From contig NC_092576.1 in the NCBI RefSeq assembly GCF_037975245.1, forward strand, positions 1,004,501 to 1,068,500: DNA of 64,000 nt, in the 5' to 3' direction. Below, one piece after another: positions 1 through 12,274 of this stretch (its first letter is position 1; the number at the start of each line of letters is the position of its first letter). Origin of the DNA: Apostichopus japonicus (lineage: Eukaryota > Echinodermata > Holothuroidea > Aspidochirotida > Stichopodidae). Both the position numbers and the translations under genes were made by a program. A model generated the notes under the pieces. The model had not been told where the DNA came from and did no database searches. It saw only the letters and a list, made by a program, of their open reading frames with translations.

Positions 1-870
1 GATCAATGCCATACTTTGTGGATGGGAGGTCAATAATGAGTTGATGAACGCTAGTGATTCGGTGCTCATATCATGAATATTAATGAGGTCACAGGGTCAA
101 ATGTCAAAATCTTCAAATTGCAATAACTTGGCAACCACAGGTTGGAGTTTCTTCAAACTTGGTATTGTGATATTGGTACACCACCTTTACATGCTGATGG
201 GTCTTGCAATTGATATCCATATTTTTGAGGAGGCGTGGCTGAGCATGAGAATAGTAACAAGTTTGTATGCATAATAATTAGACAAAAGAATAATTGATCA
301 ATGTCATTCTTGGTGGGTGGTCCAGTATGATTAGATGAACCCTATTGATGTTGGTGCTCATTCATGAATATTAATGAGGTCACAGGGTCAAATGTCAAAC
401 TCTTCAAATTGCCATAACTAGACAATCATAAGTCACAGTTTCAGCAAACGTGAGTGTGTTATTGGTAGGTAGCCTACACATGGTGATGTGTGTTGCAATT
501 GATAACATGTGTATTTATGAGGTGTTGCTTTGCATTACTTAGATTACAAGTTTGTATGATTAATAACTTCACAAGGCAATTATTGATCATTACCATGTTT
601 AGTGAATAGGTGAACCTAATTTGTTTGTGGTGCTCATATCATGACCAATGATGAGTTTTCCGAGTGAGGTATTATATATCAAATTGCAGTTACTCATGTG
701 AAAATCATATGTTTTTAACTTCAAAATTGGATCAGTGATATTTGTAGATAACAGACACATACTGATGTGTGCTACAAATGGTTCATGCATATTTAAGAAG
801 GGCCCTGGCTAGCATTATTTTGGTAACAACAGTTTGTTCACATAACTTAAGGTAATGCTTCATCATTACA
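1..870. repeat. degenerate tandem repeat, ~290-bp unit, three copies
   Basis: Three successive units begin at 1, 296 and 585, each opening with GATCA followed by a shared block. The best conserved part reads ATTAATGAGGTCACAGGGTC, then TCAAATTGC, and each unit closes near AAGTTTGTATG. The third copy is the most decayed. A relic of the same family lies at about 51590-51880. The array lies in the intron before the first visible PDZ exon. Short apparent reading frames in it are not conserved between units, so I see no coding function. Confidence 0.8.
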
Positions 871-946
871 TACTTGGAGTGTTCCCTCTTTATTAAATCA
901 ATGAACAAGGAACTATGAAATGTTTTCATTTTTCTTGTCTCGATAG

Positions 947-3359
947 GTTGGAGATATCATTCTAAGTGTCAGCGGAACAGATTTGACAGATCTGAGGCAC
1001 ACAGATGCTGTCAAGGTGTTGAAGGCTAGTGCCAGCGCCAAATCTATCAGTTTTCGTATTATCGAAGCCGATGAAAACGAAGGCGTAACCGGCGCAAGAT
1101 ACGCTCCTTCTTGGTTGACGTGGTTGGCCCTGCCTCCGTAAGTCGCTTGTTTTGAAGTAATTTTGTGAAATTTATTACAATTTCTACGTTTCAAAGCATG
1201 ACTGAGGTAAGGCACAAGATTAATTTTTGAGTTATCTTGTAGCCCACCAGAACACACTTATTAACAGTGCAGCTTGTATTTCCATAACACTTTTTCACAT
1301 TTCAGCTCTTGTCTTCATATATATACCCAGGCATTCAGGGAGTTTCAATCAGACTATTATTTTCAATTAACAGTAGTACTGGATTATCTGGTTATATGAT
1401 ATTTGCATTGAAAATGTGCTGCTTAAAAAAAAAAAAAAATTAAAATTAAACAAATAATAAAATAAAATGTGCTTCTTGAAGTGAAACGTCTGTAAACATT
1501 TCTCCCTGAGGTCCAATACAACATGGCTTGCTAAATGTGTGTAAGTGTGGTTGTTCTCTTGTGGGGGACTCTATCAAAAGTATAGTATTTACCAGGGTGG
1601 GGGGGTGGTAGGTCAGTACAGATGACATTTCAAATGAAGACTTTTATTTTTTTATTTTTTATAATTATTTTGTTTTTCTTTTGCGACAAGATTTAACCAT
1701 GGCGTTGATTAAACGGTTTCCCTTGTCAAACTTTCCTTTTCTCTCTAGAAATATACAAAAGACGAAAAAGTTATCGTTGGACAAAGGGAGATTAAAAAGC
1801 CTGGGATTCAGTATTGTTGGGGGTAAAGACAGCACCCACGGACCACAACCCATCTTTGTGAAGACATTGGTACCAAATGGAGTGGCAGCTAAAAGTGGAA
1901 AACTCAAGTAAAAATCATTCTTCTCTTCATGCTTCTGTGTTTAGCCTTATTGCCTCTCTGAAATTTGGGGTTCAGTTTAAAAAGGTACATTTTGCAATAA
2001 CAAAGTGAACTGCGGGACACGAGCTCATGATGTGTGCACTTTATTCGTTCATGAAGGATTTACTGTTCTTCTCTTCTAGTTTAAAAGCCCCTTGGTGAGT
2101 TGACTTAGATACCTTTTTTCATTCTATGGGGGAGGGGGGGGGGGGGAAGCAGGGAAGAAAGTATAATAGGTCCCATAATCCCATAGGTCATTAACCGGAA
2201 TAATTATGTTTTTCATTTCAAATCGTGATTGAAGTAAAAGTAAAACATTTTTCCTTTTTTTCTTTTCTTCAATTTTAATTATATTTTGTAAAAAAAGTAG
2301 TTTGTTATATTACCATGAGAAGTGTCCAGGCTATGAGAAGTTCATTGAAATATAAAAATTCTCCCTACTGGCCTGGGAGCCACAATCAAGCTATCTTCTT
2401 TAAATATCAATTCCCAATGCAAAAGTGTACTAGAAAAAAACTAATTCCATGGAAGGTTCCATTCAACAACACTAAGAATGTTGCTATCCCTATACCTCTA
2501 TAATAATAATTATAGAACATCATTTTTATATAGCGCCAAACAAACTATGAAATAATTCTCAAGCTGCTTCTCTATGAGAATCTTGTTTTGAAAGCCAATC
2601 AGTTGCAGGTCAGGCTCTTCAGTGGCATCCCCATCGTAGGATGAAAGGCTCTGGGTTTTTGTATTGGACTGTACAGTCAACGTAGTAGTAAGATTGTGAC
2701 TCTAGGTTAGTAGGGAGAATTTTATAATGCTGGTACCCCTCACCTGTATACAGTGCTCTCTCTCTATCATGCTTGCAAGCAAACCTGTCGCATGATTACA
2801 ACAGCACAGATACAACAGCGAGTGGAATTTTCCGTAAGTAGCAGCACAGGTACAAAAGCGAGTGGAATTTTCCATAAGTAACGGCACGGGTACAAAAGGG
2901 AGTGGAATTTTCCATAAGTGACAGCAAGGGTACAAGAGCGAGTGGAATTTTCGGTAAGTAACAGCACAGGTACAAGAGCGAGTGGGAACTTCCGTAAGTA
3001 ACAGCACGGGTACAAGAGCAAGTGGAATTTTCCACAAGTAAAAACACAGATACAAGAGCGCGTGGAATTTGCTGTAAGTAACAGCACAGGTACAAGAGGG
3101 AGTGGAATTTGCTGTTAGTAACAGCACAGGTACAAGAGCGAGTGGAATTTTAAGTATGAGAATAAGTGCTAGTAGTACCTTAACTCTTTCATGAGCATCC
3201 ATTTCTTTCTTCTCTCATCTCAGGTGTGGAGATCAGGTCATGGAGGTCAACGGACAGTCCCTCCGTAGTTCCACTCACAGCGCAGCAGTTTCGGTGCTGA
3301 AACAGGTCAGTCAAACAGCAGAACTACTGATCATCAGCTGGCCGGGAACTGTTGTCTGA
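947..3359 (+). CDS. C-terminal part of a tandem-PDZ scaffold protein (three exons)
   Basis: Coding exons are 947-1137, 1749-1907 and 3224-3359, with GT/AG junctions and consistent phase (0, 2, 2), ending at a TGA. The first exon encodes the second half of a PDZ domain ([16 protein letters not shown], then a helix with HTDAVKVL) followed by a linker containing YAPSWLTWL. The other two exons encode a complete second PDZ domain: [11 protein letters not shown] is the carboxylate-binding loop and strand, then [27 protein letters not shown], and a helix with [10 protein letters not shown]. The protein ends SWPGTVV, itself a possible PDZ ligand. PDZ domains bind C-terminal peptides and assemble complexes beneath membranes. 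The style recalls PDZD2/pro-IL-16 C-termini, but I cannot name an orthologue. Upstream exons lie outside the window. Confidence 0.9.
2801..3155. repeat. 40-bp minisatellite, about nine units, in the last PDZ-gene intron
   Basis: Units start at 2801 and recur every 40 bases to 3121. The consensus has ACAGCACAGGTACAAGAGCG, then AGTGGAATTTTCC, then GTAAGTA. Variation between units is light. Most units carry GTAAGTA, which matches a strong splice-donor core on the transcribed strand. The array ends about 75 bases before the acceptor of the terminal coding exon. Since 40 is not a multiple of three, the reverse strand is open in several frames by chance; those frames are not genes. Confidence 0.95.
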
Positions 3360-4230
3360 CCTCGAAGGTGTTACTGCAAATAAAAGAGAGATAAAAACTA
3401 CAATTTGATGAGTAAGCATGTAAAGTGCCTTGTACTTCTTCCAGGAATCTAGATTACAACGTCAAGCAGTCGATGCAATCGTTGTCTGTAGCGACGGACA
3501 AGGTTTGGAAAGGTCCAGTCTTCGTCCTCCCACATACTTGAGATATCTACAACATCATCAAAGGCAGTGGTTACCTTGACAACAACTTTCTCTGTGGATC
3601 ATTGCTGGTTATGTTCTACCGGCAAATGATGCCTGGGATCAAATATTAGAAGGGATGAAATATGGAAGACCTAGAAATAAGAAGAAGGGATGAAATAAGG
3701 AAGACCTAGAAATAAGAAGAAGGGATGAAATAAGGAAGACCTAGAAATAAGGAAGAAGGGATCAAACAATGAAGAAGAAATATTTCTTGTGGAGAACGGG
3801 CCAAAAGAGTTTTTAGTCGTCTTGTGATGTTAATCATGATGAACTGTTGTCGTTTGGAAAGAAGAATCAGAGTGGATGATAACTTACACACTCTCCAATT
3901 GGTTTATTAGTCTTCCCAGAGCATGTGCAGATTGATATCAGCACAGTATTTAACATACAGTGTATTTTGGATGTTTTGGTGTGTGTGAACAATTTTTTAT
4001 ATTTTTTTTTGTAGAAATACAAAAGTTGATATATTTCAGTATTCATTCTGTTGATGATAAATTTTTTTGACAGAACAACAACCTCAGAATGGTAAAATAT
4101 GAAGGTATTCAGTCTAAGTCAGTTTTTTTTTTGGCCACATCTTTTGAAAAACTGTTTGATTAGTATGATTAATGTTGTTTTCTTGTGTTATCTGGAAATA
4201 AAAGCTATACCTCACCAAACCTAAGTATGC
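3360..4230 (+). other. probable 3' UTR of the PDZ gene
   Basis: This follows the TGA directly. A 35-bp repeat sits at 3651-3755. A consensus AATAAA at 4197-4202 is a plausible cleavage signal, though other candidates lie further on (about 5405, 6213). The assignment rests on position and signal only. Confidence 0.45.
3651..3757. repeat. 35-bp tandem repeat, three copies
   Basis: Units begin at 3651, 3686 and 3721 with AGGGATGAAATA, GGAAGACCTAGAAATAAG. The copies are nearly identical, suggesting recent expansion, and lie in the likely 3' UTR of the PDZ gene. Confidence 0.95.
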
Positions 4231-5503
4231 AACTGGATCTCCCCAACTGCAGTGTATTCAGTAGGTAGTGCAGGAGGGATGCCATAATTTAAGTAATGCA
4301 ATCAGCCGAATTATGAACCAAAGCTTTAAAGCTGCTTTCGCTTTGTCTGTGTTACGTGTTGATGTTGTCGTAAACATGCTAGCATTGGTAGATCTTTCAG
4401 TTTTGTCAAACTGGCAGTGTATGCTTCCGTGGTAAATAGGTGTAATAGCCTACTTCTTTTATCCTAAAACACAATTCATAACATAAAACTCGGTACTGCC
4501 ATGATTGTTCAACTTGTTCACAGCTGTTGGTTACTCAAACCCTTGTCAGTCTGAATGGACCTCATAGCAGTATTTTATTGTCTCACATTCTTAAGGTAAA
4601 CATTCATTGAGCTGGTTTCGTTCGTGAGAGTCTAACCCTTCCACATTTTTTGGTGGTCAGTGGAAGAAAGATCGTAAACAAACGGGGTGCCACAAATGTG
4701 AGCAAACTCGACAGAGGGCGCTATCACATCCATACTATCGAATTATGCAAAACTTGGCATTCGAGCTGTTTCTGTATCATCGACATGGAATTACCCCGCA
4801 GTGGCGTAGCGGTGCCATGAGTTGATCGATAGAAAGTATACAGTAGTTAGATCTGAAGAACGGGTCTATTTAAAAATATGTATCGATCCCAAACTGTCAT
4901 TTTAAAATGTGTGTTTTCTAAAACAATGTTTTTTGGTTCAGGCAATACTGCCCAAGTGAAAACCTCGAGTAAATAATCCTGCTTGTCTGCAAACATTTTT
5001 GAGCACTTGCACGCGATGGTGTAACTTTGGTTTAAGAGATCTGTAAACACCTCACGCATTAGGACCGCTACAACAGCGCCCTCTGTTAAAATACTTGGCA
5101 GGCTCATTATTTCTCACCTGTAACGGGAAGTCGGCCATCATAGACATCTCTGTCATTTAATTATGTGATTTGTTATGGTTGCGTTTTGCTTACTGTTTTA
5201 AAGATTGGATCATTTACTGGAAGGAAGGTACTTCTAATGGACGTGTGTTTTCTATCTCCTCATGTAACTTTTAGAAAGTTTTTAAGCAAAGCAACCCAGC
5301 TTTGTAACTTGTTCTTTTCTTATTCCTTATTGTCATGTTCTTCAGCTAAAGCTACTCAAAACCCTCTTTGTTATTTGCTCGATTTGATAGTCTCTGCTAT
5401 GACCCAATAAAAATGAACTGCACTGCCATAATTGTTAAAAGGTTACTAGATTTAACTCTTGGTTATTTCTGTTAAAGTAAAATCAAAATGATGACCATTG
5501 CTT

Positions 5504-5538
<35 letters not shown>

Positions 5539-8080
5539 TTCAATTTTTGAGAAAGCATAACATGTTTGCTACTAAGAAGTGTATCAGATCACAAACACAT
5601 GTTAACAATGGTGCTGAAAGTTGAGAGAAGACCTATTTGGCAGCGAGTGGAAGTGTATTCTTTGACTAGAAAAATTCAGAAGAGAAATGAAAACATATTT
5701 TGATTCAAATAAGGTTGGTATAAATTAAGCTGATATGATAGCTTTCTTGTGACATTTAGTTTTTGTTCTATCGTTATTTTAGGTGTTTTTTTCTTCTTAT
5801 TTTTGAAGACACTTCTGCGTAGAAGACACTCGACAATAGTTCCCCAACCAAAGAAGTTTTCTTTTTATTACAGCTTTTTTTTAACCCCATTTATTCGTAT
5901 CTTGTTAGAAGTTAGAAACGAGAATGAATTGTCATTTTCTTTGAAACAGGTTTAGTGCAACTTTAAATTCATAAATATTATAGTGTTTGTTATGTAAATA
6001 GCATTGTGATAAAATTCAATTTATGAAATAGTGGATATTTGTGTGTATATTTAAAAACATTTACATTTATGTAAAAGTGATGTAACAGTGTATGGACTCC
6101 TTTCTTCTAGATCTACAATTTTTATTCTTAAGTTCACGGATAGCTTCTTTCCTTTATACTTGTTTGATATAAATTGATAGGACATATTTGTTGTAGCTCT
6201 TGAATATTCAGCAATAAAGAACCATGGTACAGGAAGTACGTTGACTTTTCATAAAACAATATTTTACTCGATTAAAAAACAGAAAGTTGTTTCTTTAAAG
6301 TACTACAGACACCTAGCCAAATTTGCCACATATTCAGTACATTTGTTGTGTGTGATAATCGCATTAAAAATCTGTTGAAATATGTCGATAAGCTTTTTTA
6401 TCGTTTCCAAGATATACACATTTGAAAGTTTGGTAAATTCTGGGGAAACTCATTAAACATGTGCAAACTATGACATGGGGTGTTGTGCTCATCCAAATTT
6501 CTTATTTTAGGCATTAAAAAGTTAACCCGTAATTACAAGCCCACATATATCATTTGAATAATGTGATGTTCCTCTTTTCAAAGAAGACAATCAAATTTTC
6601 AAAATATCACACTGAGGTCAGTGACCTTGAAAGGAAGGTTGTGAAAACAAAAGGATAAAATAACAGAAATTTAGGCAGTCATTCCCATTTACATCATCAA
6701 TACTCATAATACTCGTTCACTTTTTCTTTTCTAAATATTTTTATGATTTTATGACATATAAAAAAATAATACAATGAATTAGAAACTGGAAACAGCTTGA
6801 TTTGGTTTCAGGAATGAAGTTTTCCAAGCAACATTAAAAAACAGGAAAATATGTGAAATCACTCAAACCAGGAAGTATTGTCTCCACTAAGTCATAGGGA
6901 CGTTAAAATGCCTTTGCAAAGTGGCCAAATTGTCTACACAAATGACTGATTCATGGAGAGTATTTAAACACAGAACCTAAAATATTGGACACCACACAAT
7001 ATTTTAGATTTGTGAAACCTTGAAGTAAGACGTGTGCACCATTTACACACCAATATCTTTCAACTTTCATCACAACCTTTTTTGTTCTAATGTCTTTGGA
7101 TTTGAAAATAACCCTGCAAACACACACACACTCACAAATTGTCTATCTAGATCTGTGGTAACTTGGCACAATTGTGTAAAAATTGGGGGGAAAAACACTC
7201 GCAGTTACGAATAATTCTTGGTTTCCAATGTCGTATGCTCCATTAGAGGTAGTCCATGTCAACATATATGTCTTTAGTAACATGCCATTTTATTAAGTCT
7301 TTTAATTGTGATGTTAGAAAATATGATAGAAGTTGGTTTGATCCGCTTCTCAGCTTGCCGTGGTAACAGAGTAATAGTCGACATGTCTCAATAAAGTGTG
7401 CTAACAAGTTAAAAAATTACAAAATATGAAAAAAATGAAGAAAGTCTGACCAAATCCTTTAGCCTTAAAACAATTTTGCCTTCACATAGTACTCCCTTCA
7501 AAGGTGATATTCTTGTTCGTGAAAAAAAAAGGAAACTTTCTTTTTGAGAGCTTGTCTGCAACTATAACTTTGTGCTTGCTTTGTATGGAGATGAACAAGT
7601 TTGTCAAAAAGTGTTTCTTTACTTCTTTTCCATATTTTCATTGATTTTGCATTCATAGGGCATTGTTCAATAGTAGAGACATACAATCTAGATTAGAATA
7701 TCGGAAAATATACAATTTCCAATTTATGCAAAATTTCATGCACAGTAAGATTTTTAAATGACTGATATTTTCTATTTAAGCTTCTGATTTAGTTGTGCAC
7801 ATCAATTAACTCATTTAACTACAGTAAACAAGATTGGTAAACAAACTTGTGGTCACCGAGCTAAGTTGTCTTTTCTTTTTTATTGTGAAATTTATCATTT
7901 TTGGGGTATCAAATAAGCTGTTGCCTTAACAACCGAATATTATAACTTATTCCAAGCTATCAGCTCAGTATTCTCAAGTCTTTTGATACGGGTAATACTC
8001 ACTTGGTGTAAACCTCTGATATCTAAATCGGGGATCCACTGACTTTTTTGCAGATTGTGAACTGTCTAGAATCCTTGTAA
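4231..8080. other. intergenic, no gene seen
   Basis: AT-rich sequence with a long T run near 5506-5532 and scattered AATAAA motifs. No exon-like segment with both splice borders and a convincing protein was seen on either strand. The short open frames (for example 4847-5107 on the minus strand and 5165-5410 on the plus) have no recognisable composition or motif. Confidence 0.6.
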
Positions 8081-8084
8081 TAGT

Positions 8085-8616
8085 ACTACATTGTCCTGAT
8101 AGTTTACAGAGAGGTAGTGCGCTATCTTTGCCTGTCAGTGAAAAAGATGGTATGGGTTGTGATTGTCCTGGAAGTTTAGAGAGAGACAGTCTGCAAACTA
8201 TACATGCCTGTCAGCGATGAAGATGTTATGGGTTGTGATTGTCCTGAAAGTTGAGAGAGAGTCAGTCTGCAAACTATATATGCCTGTCAGCGAAGAAGAT
8301 GGTATGGGTTGTGATTGTCCTGAAAGTTTAGAGAGAGACAATCTGCAAACTATCTTCGCCTGTCAGCGATGAAGAGGGTATGGGTTGTGATTGTCCTGAA
8401 AGTTGAGAGAGAGTCAGTCTGCAAACTATATATGCCTGTCAGCGAAGAAGATGGTATGGGTTGTGATTGTCCTGGAAGTTTAGAGAGAGTCAGTCTGCAA
8501 ACTATACATGCCTGTCAGCGATGAAGATGTTATGGGTTGTGATTGTCCTGAAAGTTGAGAGAGAGGCAGTCTGCAAACTATATATGCCTGTCAGTGAAGA
8601 AGATGGTATGTGTTTT
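8085..8616. repeat. 76-bp tandem array with alternating two-unit order
   Basis: Seven units start at 8085 (diverged), 8161, 8237, 8313, 8389, 8465 and 8541, each opening GATTGTCCTG. Two types alternate. Type A (8161, 8313, 8465) has AAGTTTAGAGAGAG and ends GCGATGAAGA. Type B (8237, 8389, 8541) has AAGTTGAGAGAGAG and ends GAAGAAGATGG. The real higher-order period is therefore about 152 bases. The open frames across it arise from repetition. Confidence 0.95.
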
Positions 8617-9753
8617 GGCAATATAATGCCGATGGTTTGTCCTATGACCATTTTACTTGGCTCGGACAGTTTCACCTGGGTCAATAATTTGAAATATTCA
8701 AAACTTTTGAATGGGTATGATAGGATGCTTCAAAGGATACGTCACCCAAGGTAGAACCTTGAGCATGAAAAACTCCAATGGTAATTCTGACATAAATTAA
8801 TGGGATTACCAGATAAGATATACTCGGAAAATAGAGGGCAGCCTAAATCTGGTGGGTAAATCTTAACTACTGCTGGATTGGATGGGTGGATGGGATAGCA
8901 TATGTGGGTAGAGTTAAAAGAGTTTATGGGAAGGAGGAACAGGGTAGGATTGGCTACATGACCCAGAGATTAGGTTGGTGGGGGCGGGGGGAAGGGGGTT
9001 GGGGGGTTAAGGTTGGTGGCGTCCAATATTCTACCATTTTTCTGTTTGTGTGTGTGCAAGTCTCTGTGTGTTTGTCTGTGGAGTGTCTTTTGTTTCTGTT
9101 GTTTTCTCTGTGCACAGATGTTCTCATTTAATTTGTACATTGTTCTTTATACAGAGCAGTGGTTGTATTCTGATTTCTGATACACCAATTATTTCATTCA
9201 TGTTGGTCTGAGTACTACAATGTAAATAAATGTGCAATCAATTTTGATGAAAACTAACTGAAGTATTCTTTTATTTATCTTTTTATTTTTTTTATTTTTT
9301 TTATTTATGTGATCTTTTTAATGTATTTATGTTTTCTTTTTAATTAATTAATAATTTGTTTATTTATTATCTGTGGGTTATGATGCTGTGCAGAAAGGAG
9401 CACAGCAACATTTATTGTAGCCATCCTTGCCCCCCCCCCCCCAACAAATACATTCGTGGGAGCTCAGCCCCCTTCCCCACCCCCAGCAGCAGACATAAGA
9501 TAACCAAACGTATATACAGAACAAAATATACAGTGTGTGCGTTACAACAGTATAAAGTTATTCAACATCGTTCAAAAGTTGCAAAATATTGCACCATTTC
9601 GCTTTTAAGAACTGTGCACTTTACCCAACCCTTCTCAAAGTGGAGGGGCCACCAATTCCTTTAGAAGCCTCTTCCTGGACGACATAGCATCTAAACCCCC
9701 CCCCCCCGCCCAACTCATCCCCCATCTCTGCCCTACCCTGTGTAGAAGAAGTA
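8617..9753. other. intergenic, low-complexity
   Basis: Contains G-rich (8970-9010), T/A-rich (9260-9360) and C-rich (9430-9485, 9695-9712) stretches. I see no gene, RNA or mobile element. Confidence 0.6.
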
Positions 9754-9761
9754 GTGGTAGT

Positions 9762-11015
9762 CAGGGCCGTCTTAACGCATGGGCCCACTGGGCCCTGGCC
9801 CAGGGCCCCGCGATGTCAGGGGCCCCCGCAATCACAGTAACCCCGTGTCTTAATCTGGGAGGAAAACTTATTGAATAGGCCATTATGCCTGATTGAATTC
9901 GATACTTGACAACTTGTGACGAGAGTTGGTGAAACACTTGAGAGTTTGACATTAAATATTCAAATCTGAGTTGGCAACCCTGGAATATACAATGCCCCGA
10001 AGGCTTACACAGAGAAACTGTTACTCCGTAACTATAAGAAAGAGGAAATTGCCTCAGCCACGAAAGGCATAAAATTTGAAAACCGTGGGCAATACCTCAC
10101 TACCAAACCTAAACAAAAGTAACCACCACTTGTGTTCAAGCTCACCTTTACACCCCATATCAAAACCACGCATTTGAAAAAAAACACTTTAGAAACATTG
10201 GCACTTAATCTCGCAACACGCAACAATTATCCAAACTGTTTCCAAAAGAACCGATTCTAGCCTACAATAGGGCCCAAAATCTCAAAGATTTACTTGTTAA
10301 CTCAAGGTTTCGTACTAACGAAGAATCAGCTGACTCTCAAGGTTCACACGAAGCTCTTTTAGATGCTCTTATAGCTGCACCATGAGTCCATAAAAACTTG
10401 TGCACAGAAAATAGATGCATTTTGAGAATGAGACGCCCAGGCCGAATATAAAATATTCAAAGGCTACTACTGATGAAGCTCCTCCTATGAAGTTTGAAAG
10501 CAGAAACCGGTCTAGTTGGTCATAAGAACCTACGCTAGTCTCTCCTACTATTAACAGTACACTCAATTCACCTAATAGGTGCAATTATGTATCACCATGA
10601 GGAGCATGCTATAAGTTCATTTTCCTCGGGCCCTCCCTTAAAAATACTTCATGTTCTTGGCGACTACGTTGCGTTAAATAGTGTAAAACCGCCTGCACCT
10701 CCCTCTCAGTTGAAAGACTCAACACAAGGGTGTTACAAATGGTAAGTCCAGTATTGTTAGGGAAGGGATGGAGGGCAACTCGAAGATTTCTCTTCTATAA
10801 TGTATTTCATATTTTAGATATATCACGTATGTTATTCAGCTAAAGTTTTATGCTTTATGCGCGACATAGGGAGGGGTGGTAAATGCAGGCATGTCTATGC
10901 TTGAGCGATTGTCAAGGATGTCAATTTTTCACGCAACTTTTTGCGAACTCACTTGATTGATGGGCCCCGCTCCATTGCCGGGCCCAGGGCCCGGTGATCA
11001 CTTAAGACGGCCCTG
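9762..11015. mobile_element. hAT-type DNA transposon copy with perfect 8-bp target duplication
   Basis: The left end reads CAGGGCCGTCTTAACGCATG and the right end is its inverted partner, TTAAGACGGCCCTG. Both ends continue inward with GGGCCC-rich sequence. The element is flanked by identical 8-mers GTGGTAGT at 9754-9761 and 11016-11023. CAGGG-type termini with 8-bp duplications are characteristic of the hAT superfamily. At 1254 bases with no convincing transposase frame, it is a non-autonomous or decayed copy. It lies upstream of the transporter gene. Confidence 0.93.
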
Positions 11016-11023
11016 GTGGTAGT

Positions 11024-11865
11024 GCAAGTGTGTGCAGTAGTAGTTCATCTGAGATCTGAAACCTTAGTATGTCACATTCGTGAATGAAGAGCAAAGAGTT
11101 CTGTTTTCCCCGTACATGTAAATCACACAAATTACTATCGGTTTGTGTGTATTTTTCACAATCATTATTGTTCCCAAGCCTGTCACGACTGTCTATATAT
11201 GAAGTGAATTTTGGCTTGTTATTACTGCAATGTTCTCAAATGCTGGCTGAGTTGAAGGAGCACAACGGGTTGTATTGTGATGGAAGGAGTTTTGGAAAGG
11301 CAAATACACAGGTCCAGGTATAAGGTGGGGGTTGGGGCGTTCAACTCCTCCCCATTTTCAACCCCAGCAACAACAAAAACTCAACTTAGAATTATTAGTA
11401 CAACTTTACATTTAGAACCTTACGTATAGCCTAAATATGCCTCAGAATTCAGGGTTTACATCTAAAATTTCCACTTATTTCGGAGGGGGGGTCCCCTAAC
11501 CCCTCTCTTAGTTGGATATAGGCTTCAACGATTATAAAAAAACTGACTGGGATCAATAGCTCCACTGGATTGCTGTGAAAACTTCCAAATGCAAGCCTGA
11601 GAGAATATATTTCTTATGGGAAATACAGATATCTAAAGCTAAGGATATCTCTACTTCACATAATATATTTCTGGCTTAAGTAAAAAAAATATATAAAAAA
11701 ATCATGGAATTGTGAGCCACATACTTCTCAATGTATGTGTATGCGAAATGGAAGAGAAAAGAATCTTTAACATGTTAATATAAAAAATTTAAAAAAAGTT
11801 GATAACACGAGTCAGGTTGTTGCTGCACGATCTGTACGGTCTGAAAGTATACATACGTACTGCAG
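11024..11865. other. intergenic, no gene seen
   Basis: Unremarkable AT-rich sequence between the hAT copy and the conserved block upstream of the transporter. No supported feature. Confidence 0.5.
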
Positions 11866-11867
11866 TA

Positions 11868-12221
11868 GGTCACGCAAAGGCATTGAAGACTCGCCCCAAA
11901 CCGCGTGCCGCGCTCGGAAAAAGTAAACATTCCGTTGCTTGCAAATGACGTTTTCTTCTTGTCGCTACAAAATGCAGACAGTAATGAAACGTGATACCTT
12001 GTTATCTTTTATCTAGACCTGAGATGTCCTTGCGCCTGTGTTGTGGGTATTGACCGTAGCTGTATGTATTGACTGAACACTTTGTCTAATTACCGAAGTT
12101 AGCAAGCAGTGTGTGTATTTTCTGGGATGGATGATGGTGTCTAACACTTCTGTTACACCTCATTCGAAACTAGGTCAGATTACCGGTATGAGACGTTTCT
12201 TTGTGCGCGAGTGTTCACACC
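11868..12221 (+). promoter_or_regulatory. candidate promoter/first-exon block of the transporter, duplicated in inverted orientation at ~33.5-33.85 kb
   Basis: About 350 bases here match the reverse complement of 33502-33855. Shared islands include GGCATTGAAGACTCGCCCC, CTACAAAATGCAGACAGTAA, CCTTGTTATCTTT and TTCGAAACTAGGTCA. The block lies about 2.4 kb before the first 5' UTR exon candidate of the transporter and is open in no long frame. Position suggests promoter or untranslated leader, but this is inference; it could equally be a dispersed repeat. Confidence 0.4.
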
Positions 12222-12266
12222 ACTGATCTGTACACTAACACTTCAGTTAGTGTACAGATCATGTGG
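12222..12266. repeat. 45-bp hairpin insertion between TTCACACC repeats
   Basis: GATCTGTACACTAAC and its exact reverse complement are separated by six bases. The hairpin sits between direct 8-mers TTCACACC at 12214-12221 and 12267-12274. The inverted paralogue near 33.5 kb has a single TTCACACC and no hairpin, so it reads as an empty site. Confidence 0.8.
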
Positions 12267-12274
12267 TTCACACC

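Noticed and set aside
2702..3202. Three overlapping minus-strand open frames of about 100-166 residues with Cys/Leu-rich repeats
   Set aside because: They are translations of the 40-bp minisatellite, open in several frames because the unit lacks stops; no splice borders or selection evidence.
8163..8754. Repetitive open frames over the 76-bp array
   Set aside because: 76 is not a multiple of three and the frames come from repetition; no start or stop context supports a gene.
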